From Persicobacter sp. CCB-QB2 (GTDB lineage Bacteria > Bacteroidota > Bacteroidia > Cytophagales > Cyclobacteriaceae): a stretch of DNA of 64,000 nucleotides. Made by a program: the position numbers and the translations under genes. Shown piece after piece: positions 56,994 to 64,000 of the stretch. The stretch lies in contig NZ_LBGV01000001.1 of the NCBI RefSeq assembly GCF_001274635.1, forward strand, positions 310,001 to 374,000, given 5' to 3'. The notes below the pieces were generated by a model that was given only the letters and a program-made list of their open reading frames with translations, did no database searches and was not told where the DNA came from. Numbering within the stretch: the first letter of the stretch is position 1; each line of letters starts with the position of its first letter.

Positions 56994-59243
56994 TTATTTC
57001 TTCAAAATTTTGAAGGTTTCGCTATTGCTGGCCGTAGTGATTTTTAGAAAGTAAAGCCCACTAGGGAGCGGTGAATATACCTTTAAGTCCAGAGATTCGG
57101 ATGCATTACTTACTTCCCAGCGTTGTTCCAAACGGCCACCGCTATTCAGCAGGCTGATGTTTTTGATGGATTTTCGACTGAGGTTATGCACGTGAATGTC
57201 CGTAGTAAAGGGATTGGGATTGATTTGGAATAAAACTGCCCCCTTGTTACTACCAAGTGGATCGTCAGGATTTTCAGGTTCTTCTGGCTCTTCCGGTTTT
57301 TCATTGCTTCCACAGGCTTCACCAGGCAATCCATAGCAGCCATTATTCTGTACGCCTTTGTAGATATCCCAGTCTACCCCTGGTACCCAGTTGTCACCAA
57401 ATTCATAGGCGCCGGCATCAGGTGCATTCCCGACAAATCCATCGGTATAGCCATCGATTTCTCTACCAAAGTCAATAGCGCGGCCATTGGACTTCAAGGT
57501 GAAGTCATTATTGAAATAATCAGTAAAAGAGGTATTGTCATTCAGATTATTTTGCTTGTCAGACTGAGGCTCCCAATTGTCTCCTGTAGGTTGGTTTCCG
57601 TCGGCATCTGAGGAACGCTGGTCCGATATATTGTTCCATACTTTAACGTTGGTGAATTCCGTACCCGGTTTATGCCAGGCGCCCATGGTACCGTGATCAG
57701 CCTTCAGCAGGGTATTATTAAAGATGTCGATATCCGTTCCGTCCCAGTTAATCTGGATATTAGTCCAGCTGACATTCCAGACGACATTACGGTAAACGCG
57801 TACATTCCCTGCGTCATTGTCCATATATATGCCGGCTGCTTTATAGAGCTTTCCTCTGCTGGAGGCATCGTGAAACCAGTTGTGGTGGATGTCCATATTG
57901 AGGTTGGCGCCAATGGTGTACAGCAGAGCGCAATCATCCGCAATTAAATTGCTATAGGAGAAATCATTGTAGGCTACTTCCGAGCCTTTGGAAATAATCT
58001 GAAGGGCATCCCGACCTCCGCGGGTAACGGTATTGTTGAACACTTTGGCATTATTCTGACCGCGTACCATTAAGGGAGCATCATAGGATCCCAGCATGTT
58101 AAAATCATGAATGTAGCAGTTTTTAATCGTGGTGCCCGAACCGGAATCCCAGATTCCGGAACCATCACCGAAACCTACTTCACATTTTTCGATCAGGGTA
58201 TTGGAGGAATTCCAGGCTACATTAATGGCATTCACTTTGGAATTAAAGTCTTTGGTGATTCCTCGGGTCATGGAACCATACAAACTGGTAATGCCTTGTA
58301 ATTGGTTGTTTTGTCCTTCGATTTCTATGCTTCCGCCAAAGACTGCCAGGTTTTTGACATGGATGTAATTTTTACCTTTGAGATCGATGGTTTTTTCTCT
58401 GCGGGCCATGGCTACGGCGCCATCTTCCGGCTGCGCTCCCCCCGGTAAAATGACATAAAGCGTTTTGGTGTTAGCATCAAAATACCACTCATTGTCATAG
58501 TCCAAAGCCTCTTTGATGCCTTCCAGGAAGTAGTCGCCTAAATCTTTCGGAGGGTGAGCCGAGATGATCCAGCTTTGATTTTTGATGGCATCAAAGTTAA
58601 TTCTGCCAGCAGACTGGCTTTTGATCCAGGCGCGCCAGGTGGTCCATCCGGACCCCGGGCGGTCACCGTAAAACATGACCGAGCCGCCATTCGACCAGTC
58701 CCAATTAGGAATTTCGGAATGTAAGAGATAGGCGTCAACCATAACGTCCTCACCGCTTCCGCCTTCATTGCGAAGGGAGTTTAGGGTGAATCGATCTCCA
58801 TCCGTATTATTGGGCCAGCGGGCTAAATCCAGTACCTGATCTCCATTCATGACAAAATTTCGCTGCCCTAAATCCCAGTCGGTTTGGGTTTTGTAGATGT
58901 TGCCGCCGTCGCTCGTCCAGCCTTCCAGTGCCTGCATGGCGGAAATAATTACTTTTTGGCCGTCAATGGCCTGATAGATGATGGGGTTGCCGGCTGTTCC
59001 GGATTGCTGAGGGCTAAGACATTCTTCATAGGTGCCTTCACCAATATAAACAATATCACCTGGCTGGGCAGTTTCTGAGGCTTTCTTTAGCGTCAGAAAT
59101 GGAGCTGACTCTGATCCGTCGTTAGTGTCTTGTCCGTCTTTAGTGACATAGATGTCCCGGGCATAGTTTAAGTGGGGTGTTATTAACAGGAGTGCCAGTA
59201 GGGCGAAAAGTGTAGCCTGCCTGAAAACGTCTTTTGTATTCAT
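56994..59243 (-). CDS. Right-handed parallel beta-helix protein with T9SS type A sorting domain
   Basis: 749 aa from the ATG at 59243. A signal peptide (LFALLALLLITPHLNYA) precedes DIYVTKDGQDTNDGSESAPFLTLKKA and the beta-helix. LDLARWPNN (about 140) is common in beta-helix enzymes acting on polysaccharides. The helix runs to about 620 (IKNCYIHDFNM, AKVFNNTVTRGG, YMDNDAGNVRVYRNVVWN). A PEEPEEPENP linker leads to the C-terminal sorting domain (FQINPNPFTTDIHV to SGLYFLKITT). Probably a secreted polysaccharide-active or binding protein; specificity unknown. Confidence 0.86.
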   Translation of the reverse strand: MNTKDVFRQATLFALLALLLITPHLNYARDIYVTKDGQDTNDGSESAPFLTLKKASETAQPGDIVYIGEGTYEECLSPQQSGTAGNPIIYQAIDGQKVIISAMQALEGWTSDGGNIYKTQTDWDLGQRNFVMNGDQVLDLARWPNNTDGDRFTLNSLRNEGGSGEDVMVDAYLLHSEIPNWDWSNGGSVMFYGDRPGSGWTTWRAWIKSQSAGRINFDAIKNQSWIISAHPPKDLGDYFLEGIKEALDYDNEWYFDANTKTLYVILPGGAQPEDGAVAMARREKTIDLKGKNYIHVKNLAVFGGSIEIEGQNNQLQGITSLYGSMTRGITKDFNSKVNAINVAWNSSNTLIEKCEVGFGDGSGIWDSGSGTTIKNCYIHDFNMLGSYDAPLMVRGQNNAKVFNNTVTRGGRDALQIISKGSEVAYNDFSYSNLIADDCALLYTIGANLNMDIHHNWFHDASSRGKLYKAAGIYMDNDAGNVRVYRNVVWNVSWTNIQINWDGTDIDIFNNTLLKADHGTMGAWHKPGTEFTNVKVWNNISDQRSSDADGNQPTGDNWEPQSDKQNNLNDNTSFTDYFNNDFTLKSNGRAIDFGREIDGYTDGFVGNAPDAGAYEFGDNWVPGVDWDIYKGVQNNGCYGLPGEACGSNEKPEEPEEPENPDDPLGSNKGAVLFQINPNPFTTDIHVHNLSRKSIKNISLLNSGGRLEQRWEVSNASESLDLKVYSPLPSGLYFLKITTASNSETFKILKK

Positions 59244-59249
59244 GATCAA

Positions 59250-59464
59250 TAGGGTTGATGAAATAATGTATTGTCTAATTTTCAGTAGGGAAGTTAGCCC
59301 TGATGGCTGAGACTATCAGGAATATTCGAAAGGCTTTCAGGGGGTTGTTTTTTGAATTTTTGCTAAAAAAAATATCAGTCAGAGGGGGGGTAATTTTCTG
59401 ATTCCCTCACTTTCTTGCCGGTAATGAGTGAGCTTGCGAGAGAAATATTTATGATTTACGACTT
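59250..59464. other. Intergenic region upstream of the beta-helix gene
   Basis: No gene is supported. It contains the promoter region of the minus-strand gene, with no strong TAnnTTTG box seen. Confidence 0.4.
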
Positions 59465-59595
59465 CAGCAGGGCCAGTGGCCCGCAGGGGCAGGGATGAAG
59501 TGGGGTTGTTTAAACCACAGGTGGCCGGTAGGCCATATGGGGTGAGCCACGCCAGCCCGGTGTTACCGCTTGCGGTAACAGCCCCCCAAAAAACG
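59465..59595 (+). repeat. GC-rich dispersed structured repeat, copy 3
   Basis: It contains GGGATGAAGTGGGG, TTTAAACCACAGGTGGCC, CATATGGGGTGAGCC and ACGCCAGCCCG, and ends in GCCCCCC. Between CAGCC and GCCCC it has the perfect hairpin TGTTACCG-CTTG-CGGTAACA. A GGGCCAGTGGCCC hairpin lies at the left end. Confidence 0.7.
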
Positions 59596-59652
59596 AAAAC
59601 AAGGCTTACGGAAGGGCAATAAAAAAGCCACCGTGTATCAGTGGCCATTCAT

Positions 59653-60114
59653 TTATTCTTCTTCCAAAATATAGAAATCGATATATTCGCTGTTTTCCTT
59701 ACCGAACTCATCTCTGGCGTAAAGTCCGAAATGGTATTTGCCGGATTTGATCCCCGTGGAGGGAACCTCAGTAACAGTGGTGTTCAGGTCAATTTCCATG
59801 GGTTGGTCCGTGATGAGAATGGTTTTGGTGAATTCCCAGGCCACCTCACTTGATTTGCCTCTATGATTATGGTCATTACCATCGTCAATATGGATTTCAA
59901 AGCGATATTCAGTCAGTGGGGTGTCGCCTTTGATCATGGCGGACAGGGGGAGTGCTTCACCGGATTGAACAGCAAAAAATTGTTCATCTTCAACGGTAAT
60001 GGTCTCTGTGCCCAGGCTATTGATGCTGATTTGCGGGCCGGACTGGCTTTCCTCTGTATTGCAGGCAAAGAGGGAGAGCAGGGGCAATAAAAACAGTATA
60101 GTGAATTTTTTCAT
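59653..60114 (-). CDS. DUF4625 lipoprotein, His-containing
   Basis: 153 aa. Lipoprotein signal FLLPLLSLFAC with Cys18. The rest is a DUF4625-type beta domain (PQISINSLG, AMIKGDTPLTEYRFEIHIDDGNDHNHRGKSSEVAWEF, KSGKYHFGLYARDEFGKE). The segment HIDDGNDHNHRG offers several metal-ligand His/Asp residues. It is last in the TonB-receptor operon and paralogous to the next gene, so a role in metal handling at the outer membrane is inferred. Confidence 0.82.
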   Translation of the reverse strand: MKKFTILFLLPLLSLFACNTEESQSGPQISINSLGTETITVEDEQFFAVQSGEALPLSAMIKGDTPLTEYRFEIHIDDGNDHNHRGKSSEVAWEFTKTILITDQPMEIDLNTTVTEVPSTGIKSGKYHFGLYARDEFGKENSEYIDFYILEEE

Positions 60115-60176
60115 AAATGTGTGTTTTGGGCAAATTTAATCATTTCGCTTTGTATGCGCTAAAATTGTTCCAAAAC

Positions 60177-60206
60177 AAAAAAGGCTCCCAAATTGGAAGC
60201 CTTTTC
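60177..60206 (-). terminator. Terminator of the first DUF4625 gene
   Basis: On the minus strand AAGGCT-T-CC pairs with GG-G-AGCCTT around AATTT and is followed by T residues. Some transcripts may end here before the second DUF4625 gene. Confidence 0.7.
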
Positions 60207-60225
60207 TTATGGATATATCCGTATT

Positions 60226-60714
60226 TTAGTGTTCGTGGTCATGATGCTCGATCAAAAGATCTTGTCTGGCTACAGTCTCGTTACCAAATTCATCAATAGC
60301 AAAAACTGAAAAGTGGTATTTGCCTTCTTTAATATGGTTGCCCTCAATTTCGTCTGGAACCATTACAATGTTTTCATCAATTTTGATTTCGTAAACATCA
60401 CCTTCCAACTCTTCTATCTTATTCCAACTCCATTCTACATCCGTGCTTGAAGTACGGTGATCATGATCATGGCCTTCTCCGAAGTGGATATCGATTTTGT
60501 AAGAAGCAATTTTGTTTTTACCTGTAATGTCTGCGTTTAAATAAAGCTCTTCTCCAGGCTCGACTAATGCCATTTCTTCTCCGTCATGCTCTTCCGTTTC
60601 TTCCGCTAACTGGTTAATCGTAACTTCCGGAGCAACCGTGTTGTCATTGTTGTCGTCGCTGGAACATGATGAAAAGAATGCGCCCAATACGAAAGCAAAT
60701 AAGAACTTCTTCAT
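60226..60714 (-). CDS. DUF4625 lipoprotein, His-rich
   Basis: 162 aa. Lipoprotein signal FAFVLGAFFSSC with Cys17. The DUF4625 domain includes IDIHFGEGHDHDHRTSSTDVEWSW and KEGKYHFSVFAIDEFGNE, and the C-terminus ends in EHHDHEH. The His/Asp clusters suggest binding of zinc or copper. It follows the TonB receptor and has its own promoter with two palindromic sites in the 91-base gap. Confidence 0.85.
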   Translation of the reverse strand: MKKFLFAFVLGAFFSSCSSDDNNDNTVAPEVTINQLAEETEEHDGEEMALVEPGEELYLNADITGKNKIASYKIDIHFGEGHDHDHRTSSTDVEWSWNKIEELEGDVYEIKIDENIVMVPDEIEGNHIKEGKYHFSVFAIDEFGNETVARQDLLIEHHDHEH

Positions 60715-60743
60715 TTTGATAAATTGTGTTTTTGATTTCCTTT

Positions 60744-60760
60744 ATGCAAACATATTGCAA
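60744..60760 (-). promoter_or_regulatory. Palindromic operator O3 over the -7 box of the DUF4625 gene
   Basis: ATGCAAACATATTGCAA fits TGCAA-N5-TTGCA. It covers the -7 box TATGTTTG of the minus-strand promoter, as expected for a repressor site. Confidence 0.7.
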
Positions 60761-60778
60761 TTATTAATGAGAGTCAAA
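60747..60778 (-). promoter_or_regulatory. Promoter of the His-rich DUF4625 gene
   Basis: On the minus strand TTTG, 20 bases, then TATGTTTG. Both boxes match the Bacteroidota consensus exactly. The -7 box ends 33 bases before the start codon. Confidence 0.8.
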
Positions 60779-60782
60779 TTTT

Positions 60783-60799
60783 ATGCAATTAAGTTGCAT
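60783..60799 (-). promoter_or_regulatory. Palindromic operator O2 upstream of the DUF4625 promoter
   Basis: ATGCAATTAAGTTGCAT fits TGCAA-N5-TTGCA and lies just upstream of the -33 box; 39 bases separate its start from that of O3. Confidence 0.7.
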
Positions 60800-60805
60800 G
60801 AACAA

Positions 60806-63163
60806 TTAGAAATTTAATTTCACCGTAATACTGACATTGCGCCCCTGCTCGGGTAGGTTCAGTAATCTGTACCTGCTTAAATGGTTGTAATAGGCGACAT
60901 TGGTCAGATTATCTATCCTGAAAATTACGTTTAACTGCGTTTTGGGGTAGCAAACTTTCAGGCCGGCCTGTACATTAAATAAATGATAGCCGGGAGTCGT
61001 TAGTTCGTTCCGGTCTACGCGATTCTGAGCTGCTGTGGCCCGGTAACCAGCTCCGACATAAATGTCTTCCACATGCAGTACATGGCCGAAATGATAAATA
61101 GACTCCAGGTAATTGCTTACCGGAGGAGTAAAGGGGAGTGGTAAATTTGTATCCAGGTTGATGTTGTACAGGTATTCAAAAGCATTGGTGAATTCCCAGT
61201 TATCGGTCGGGCGAAAGGTGGCTGCAAACTCAAATCCGGTGTGGATGGCTTCCGCCTCCCGGTATTGATATATCTGACCTGCATCCGGCAGAGGAGAAAA
61301 TATTCCGCTTGGGGCCAGGTAGATATAATTCGAGAAATAGTTGAAATAGGGGTTGAATTCCAGTTTCCAGGCATAATTTTCCCAGGCAACAGACCAATCT
61401 ATTTGAATTCCCTGCTCCGCTTTAAGGTTAGCATCTCCTTGTTCATGTCGGAAAGTGCCATGATGTACGCCGTTCATGGTTAATTCTGCCACCGTCGGCA
61501 TGCGGAAGGTTTTACCGATATTGAATTTAGTGGACCAATTTTGATCATGGTTATAAGCAAAACCAATGGCGCCGGACCAGTTGGCTTCGGTACGGTTGAT
61601 TTCCGGGCTTCGGTTTATCCAATAGCCGGAGCGGCTTCCGGGTTCAAAGCGGGAGCTGTCATTGAATTGATCGACATCGTAATGATAGAAGTCGAGACGG
61701 GCGCCGCCGTTCAGCGTCCATTTTTCATTCAGTGTTTTTTGTACGAAACCGGTAAAATAAGCGCTTTGGGTTTGGTAATTGGGCAGCAGGAATTCAAATC
61801 CGTCGAAGTGGTGATGTTGGAATTGCCCACCAGCTCCCAGATTGATTTCCCAATCTTCAACAGAGGTTAATTTATATAAAATATCGGCGGTATAGGTCTG
61901 TAAGTAGAGGCCATGAGCTACATTTCCGGGTTCCCGGTATTCCGGGTAGTCTGCCGGGTGGGCGTTGGGGTTGGATTGTTCCTGTCTTTGGTTGTATTGC
62001 GCTCCCAGGGTAATTTTTAACCAATCCTCTCCAATTTTGAGATCCGTATTTAAGATGGCCTTGCTATGTTGGTTCACTTGTCTGGGGATATCCGGATTTC
62101 GGCTGGAGGTAGGGAAATTATCCAGCCAACCGAAGGTAGGCGTACCTACCGCTCCGGGGAATAAGCCCACCGTTTGTTGATAGTCAGATACATTCAGGTT
62201 AATGCGTCCCCATTTTTGCGCCGTTCCCAGATTTAAGCCAAGGGACTGGTCGTAACCTCCTGTGTTGACCAAAGTGTTTTCTTTCAGCGGGAAAACGAAA
62301 TCCAGGTATTTGAAATCGTCGGCAGGTACCCGGTAATTATTGAAGGAATTATAAGAACCCTCTAAAATGAAATAGTGGCCATGGTGATTTCCTTTTAACT
62401 GCATGCCGCCGCCAATGGCCTTATTGTTGGACTGATAATTGGTGATGGCTTGTCCGCTGATTTCATTTAGGGTAGGAACGGTCGGTTCATCAATTTTAAT
62501 CACTCCACCGATTCCATCGGAACCATATAGCAAACTAGCAGGCCCTTTGATGATTTCTACCTTATTGGTATTGAAGTTGTCTACGGGCAGGCCATGGTCA
62601 TTTCCCCATTGTTGGCTTTCCTGTTTTACTCCTCCATCGTTGACCACCACACGGTTGCCGAACATACCCCGGATGACAGGTTTGCTAATGCCGACTCCCG
62701 TGGAAATGGCATTAATGCCGGCTTTGTTGGTAAGGGCATCTACAAAGGTGGCGCCCCTGTTTTTGTCAAAATAATCCTGATCGATCAATTCTACGGACTG
62801 ACTCTGTTTTTTAAATCTTTCTCCCTCCTCAGATTTTATAATTACCTGATCCAATTGCCGGATTTCCGGTTCCATCAGAAAATTGAACCTTTTAATGTTT
62901 TTGTGAATGATTAAATCTTTGGAGATGTGCAAGTATCCCAGATACTGGGCATGTACGGTATAGTGTCCGTCTTTTATCTGCGGGAAAAAGAAATTTCCAT
63001 CTTCGTCGGTAAGGGTATTGATCTTGCCATTATCAAGAAAAATGGCGACTCCCATCAGCGGCTCTTTGGTATCATGATCCAAAACACGTCCGGAAAGGGA
63101 AGGGGATTGTGCCCAGGTGGCTATGTGAAGAAGGAAAAAGAAGAAAAAGGGAACTATTCTCAT
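60806..63163 (-). CDS. TonB-dependent outer-membrane receptor, probable metal (zinc-type) transporter
   Basis: 785 aa from the ATG at 63163; the TTG at 63175 is a poorer start. A signal peptide (FFFFFLLHIATWAQ) precedes a carboxypeptidase-regulatory-like domain (SGRVLDHDTKEPLMGVAIFLDNG). The plug has VEIIKGPASLLYGSDGIGGVI, and the barrel follows. His-rich stretches (GNHHGHYF, FQHHHFDGFEF, GVHHGTFRHEQGDANLKAEQG) resemble ZnuD-type receptors. The C-terminus VSITVKLNF ends in Phe. It imports a metal or chelate with TonB energy; zinc is the best guess. First gene of the operon with the DUF4625 genes. Confidence 0.88.
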   Translation of the reverse strand: MRIVPFFFFFLLHIATWAQSPSLSGRVLDHDTKEPLMGVAIFLDNGKINTLTDEDGNFFFPQIKDGHYTVHAQYLGYLHISKDLIIHKNIKRFNFLMEPEIRQLDQVIIKSEEGERFKKQSQSVELIDQDYFDKNRGATFVDALTNKAGINAISTGVGISKPVIRGMFGNRVVVNDGGVKQESQQWGNDHGLPVDNFNTNKVEIIKGPASLLYGSDGIGGVIKIDEPTVPTLNEISGQAITNYQSNNKAIGGGMQLKGNHHGHYFILEGSYNSFNNYRVPADDFKYLDFVFPLKENTLVNTGGYDQSLGLNLGTAQKWGRINLNVSDYQQTVGLFPGAVGTPTFGWLDNFPTSSRNPDIPRQVNQHSKAILNTDLKIGEDWLKITLGAQYNQRQEQSNPNAHPADYPEYREPGNVAHGLYLQTYTADILYKLTSVEDWEINLGAGGQFQHHHFDGFEFLLPNYQTQSAYFTGFVQKTLNEKWTLNGGARLDFYHYDVDQFNDSSRFEPGSRSGYWINRSPEINRTEANWSGAIGFAYNHDQNWSTKFNIGKTFRMPTVAELTMNGVHHGTFRHEQGDANLKAEQGIQIDWSVAWENYAWKLEFNPYFNYFSNYIYLAPSGIFSPLPDAGQIYQYREAEAIHTGFEFAATFRPTDNWEFTNAFEYLYNINLDTNLPLPFTPPVSNYLESIYHFGHVLHVEDIYVGAGYRATAAQNRVDRNELTTPGYHLFNVQAGLKVCYPKTQLNVIFRIDNLTNVAYYNHLSRYRLLNLPEQGRNVSITVKLNF

Positions 63164-63169
63164 TATGTG

Positions 63170-63186
63170 TTGCAATTGAGTTGCAA
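63170..63186 (-). promoter_or_regulatory. Palindromic operator O1 at the TonB receptor promoter
   Basis: TTGCAATTGAGTTGCAA is a perfect TTGCAA-N5-TTGCAA palindrome that begins 7 bases upstream of the ATG and overlaps the putative -7 box. It has the same core as O2 and O3. Confidence 0.7.
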
Positions 63187-63214
63187 ATTTGATGAAAACA
63201 ATTCCCTTTTAAAA
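63184..63214 (-). promoter_or_regulatory. Possible promoter of the TonB receptor gene
   Basis: On the minus strand TTTT, 19 bases, then CAAATTTG. One mismatch in each box relative to TTTG/TAnnTTTG. Its -7 box overlaps operator O1. Confidence 0.45.
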
Positions 63215-63266
63215 GTACTCGAATGAATTATTTAGAGTTTAAACGATTTTTGGATTATTTTTACAT

Positions 63267-63983
63267 TTAAGTTAATTCCAGCATAGGTACTTCAATTAAT
63301 AATAATTTGGAATTTTCTAAGGATTTAATTTCAAACTGACCGGTCTCCGAAATTCCTACAGCGTCTCTTTTTCCCAGCTTTTGACCATTTATTTCAATGC
63401 TTCCATCAATAACAAAAAGGTATCCGCCCTGCTCCGGATTTCGGAATTCGTAATTCAAGTTTTTGCCTTTTTCCAGATTACTGATGTTGAAATAGGCCTT
63501 TTGGTTGATCCAAAGCGCACCTTCTCCATCGGGACTTACCACCGTCTGCCATTGATTATGACGCCCCTCCTGGTCGAAGATCTTTTGATCGTAGCGCGGT
63601 TCAATGTTTCGCTTTTCCGGAAATACCCAAATTTGAAGTAAATTGGTGTGTTGATCATGATTGGGGTTAAATTCAGAATGGTAAATACCCGAGCCGGCCG
63701 ACATGATTTGTACTTCTCCTTCCCGAATGATTTCCTCATTCCCGGTGCTATCCTTATGTTTTAATTCTCCCTCCAGGGGAATGGTGACGATCTCCATATT
63801 GTCATGAGGGTGCGTACCAAAGCCCATTCCGGGTGAAATAATGTCGTCATTCAATACTCTCAAAGCTCCGAAGTGCACTTTTTCAGGATCATACCATTGG
63901 GCGAAACTGAAACTGTGGTGAGCGTCTAACCAACCATGATTAGCATGTCCTCTTTCTGTGGCTTTGTGAAATACGGTTTTCAT
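63267..63983 (-). CDS. Pirin family protein
   Basis: 238 aa bicupin. FGTHPHDNMEIVTIPLEGELKHKDSTG carries the metal-binding His pair and the Glu nearby, and EVQIMSAGSGIYHSEFN adds the next His. The N-terminal DAHHSFSFAQWYDPEKVHFGALRVLNDD block is characteristic. Some bacterial pirins have quercetinase activity or regulate metabolism; the role here is unknown. The start codon lies 17 bases from the window end, so its promoter is outside. Confidence 0.93.
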   Translation of the reverse strand: MKTVFHKATERGHANHGWLDAHHSFSFAQWYDPEKVHFGALRVLNDDIISPGMGFGTHPHDNMEIVTIPLEGELKHKDSTGNEEIIREGEVQIMSAGSGIYHSEFNPNHDQHTNLLQIWVFPEKRNIEPRYDQKIFDQEGRHNQWQTVVSPDGEGALWINQKAYFNISNLEKGKNLNYEFRNPEQGGYLFVIDGSIEINGQKLGKRDAVGISETGQFEIKSLENSKLLLIEVPMLELT

Positions 63984-64000
63984 TATGATTTCCTTTCTTG

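Noticed and set aside
63164..63175. TTG start four codons upstream for the TonB receptor
   Set aside because: The ATG at 63163 begins a better signal peptide and leaves operator O1 mostly outside the coding region.

Overview
The window comes from a member of the Bacteroidota, most likely a free-living Cytophagales-type bacterium. Three things support this. The promoters fit the Bacteroidota pattern TTTG-N17-20-TAnnTTTG (seen before rplU, sdhC, the tRNA array and a DUF4625 gene). Two secreted proteins carry type IX secretion C-termini. The gene families are typical of the phylum: DUF1573, DUF4625, DCC1-like, MutS2 and a UbiA-family prenyltransferase. The genus cannot be fixed from sequence alone. 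Most of the window is ordinary chromosome, with short operons that end in clear intrinsic terminators.

Layout. 0-9.5 kb: mutS2, a broken GyrI-like gene plus a UbiA prenyltransferase, a repeat-rich gap, the nrdB-nrdA operon and rplU-rpmA. 9.5-12.8 kb: a repeat array of nested hairpin units, two small genes and a second 410-bp repeat element. 12.8-24.2 kb: a radical SAM protein, ElaA-like GNAT, penicillin acylase, SDR, msrA, eight tandem tRNA-Leu(CAA) genes, HAD phosphatase, gmhA and fabD. 24.6-26.8 kb: an AT-rich patch with a complete IS982-family element and a small ABC exporter. 26.9-34 kb: a DCC1-like protein, a large T9SS-type secreted protein broken by a frameshift, and sdhCAB. 34-37.6 kb: two IS110-family elements in direct tandem, inserted in the same dispersed repeat seen at 9.6-10.7 kb. 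37.6-56.9 kb: broken HMG-CoA-lyase-like and acyl-CoA-synthetase genes, trpS, DUF1573, YggS, LysE, fhs, ruvX, TRIC channel, thioesterase, BamA-like, topB and comB. 57-64 kb: a beta-helix T9SS protein, a putative metal-uptake operon (TonB receptor plus two His-rich DUF4625 lipoproteins) and a pirin.

Most notable. (1) Upstream of each IS110 transposase lies a three-stem RNA-like region. Its two internal loops contain short matches to the flanking target and to the element's own ends, the layout known for IS110 bridge RNAs. The target is a dispersed repeat whose empty sites are present in this same window. (2) Eight near-identical tRNA-Leu(CAA) genes are separated by hairpin spacers that co-vary, in a genome whose highly expressed genes (sdhA, for example) favour TTG for leucine. 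(3) A TGCAA-N5-TTGCA palindrome occurs three times at the promoters of the TonB/DUF4625 operon and overlaps the -7 boxes. (4) Several layered repeat families are present: a 410-bp element interrupted by a 109-bp MITE with a 9-bp target duplication, a 142-bp unit carrying hairpin insertions, and a GC-rich element whose terminal hairpin varies in sequence but keeps its pairing.

Caution: four genes are each broken by what looks like one missing base in a homopolymer run. This suggests sequencing undercalls rather than four true pseudogenes.
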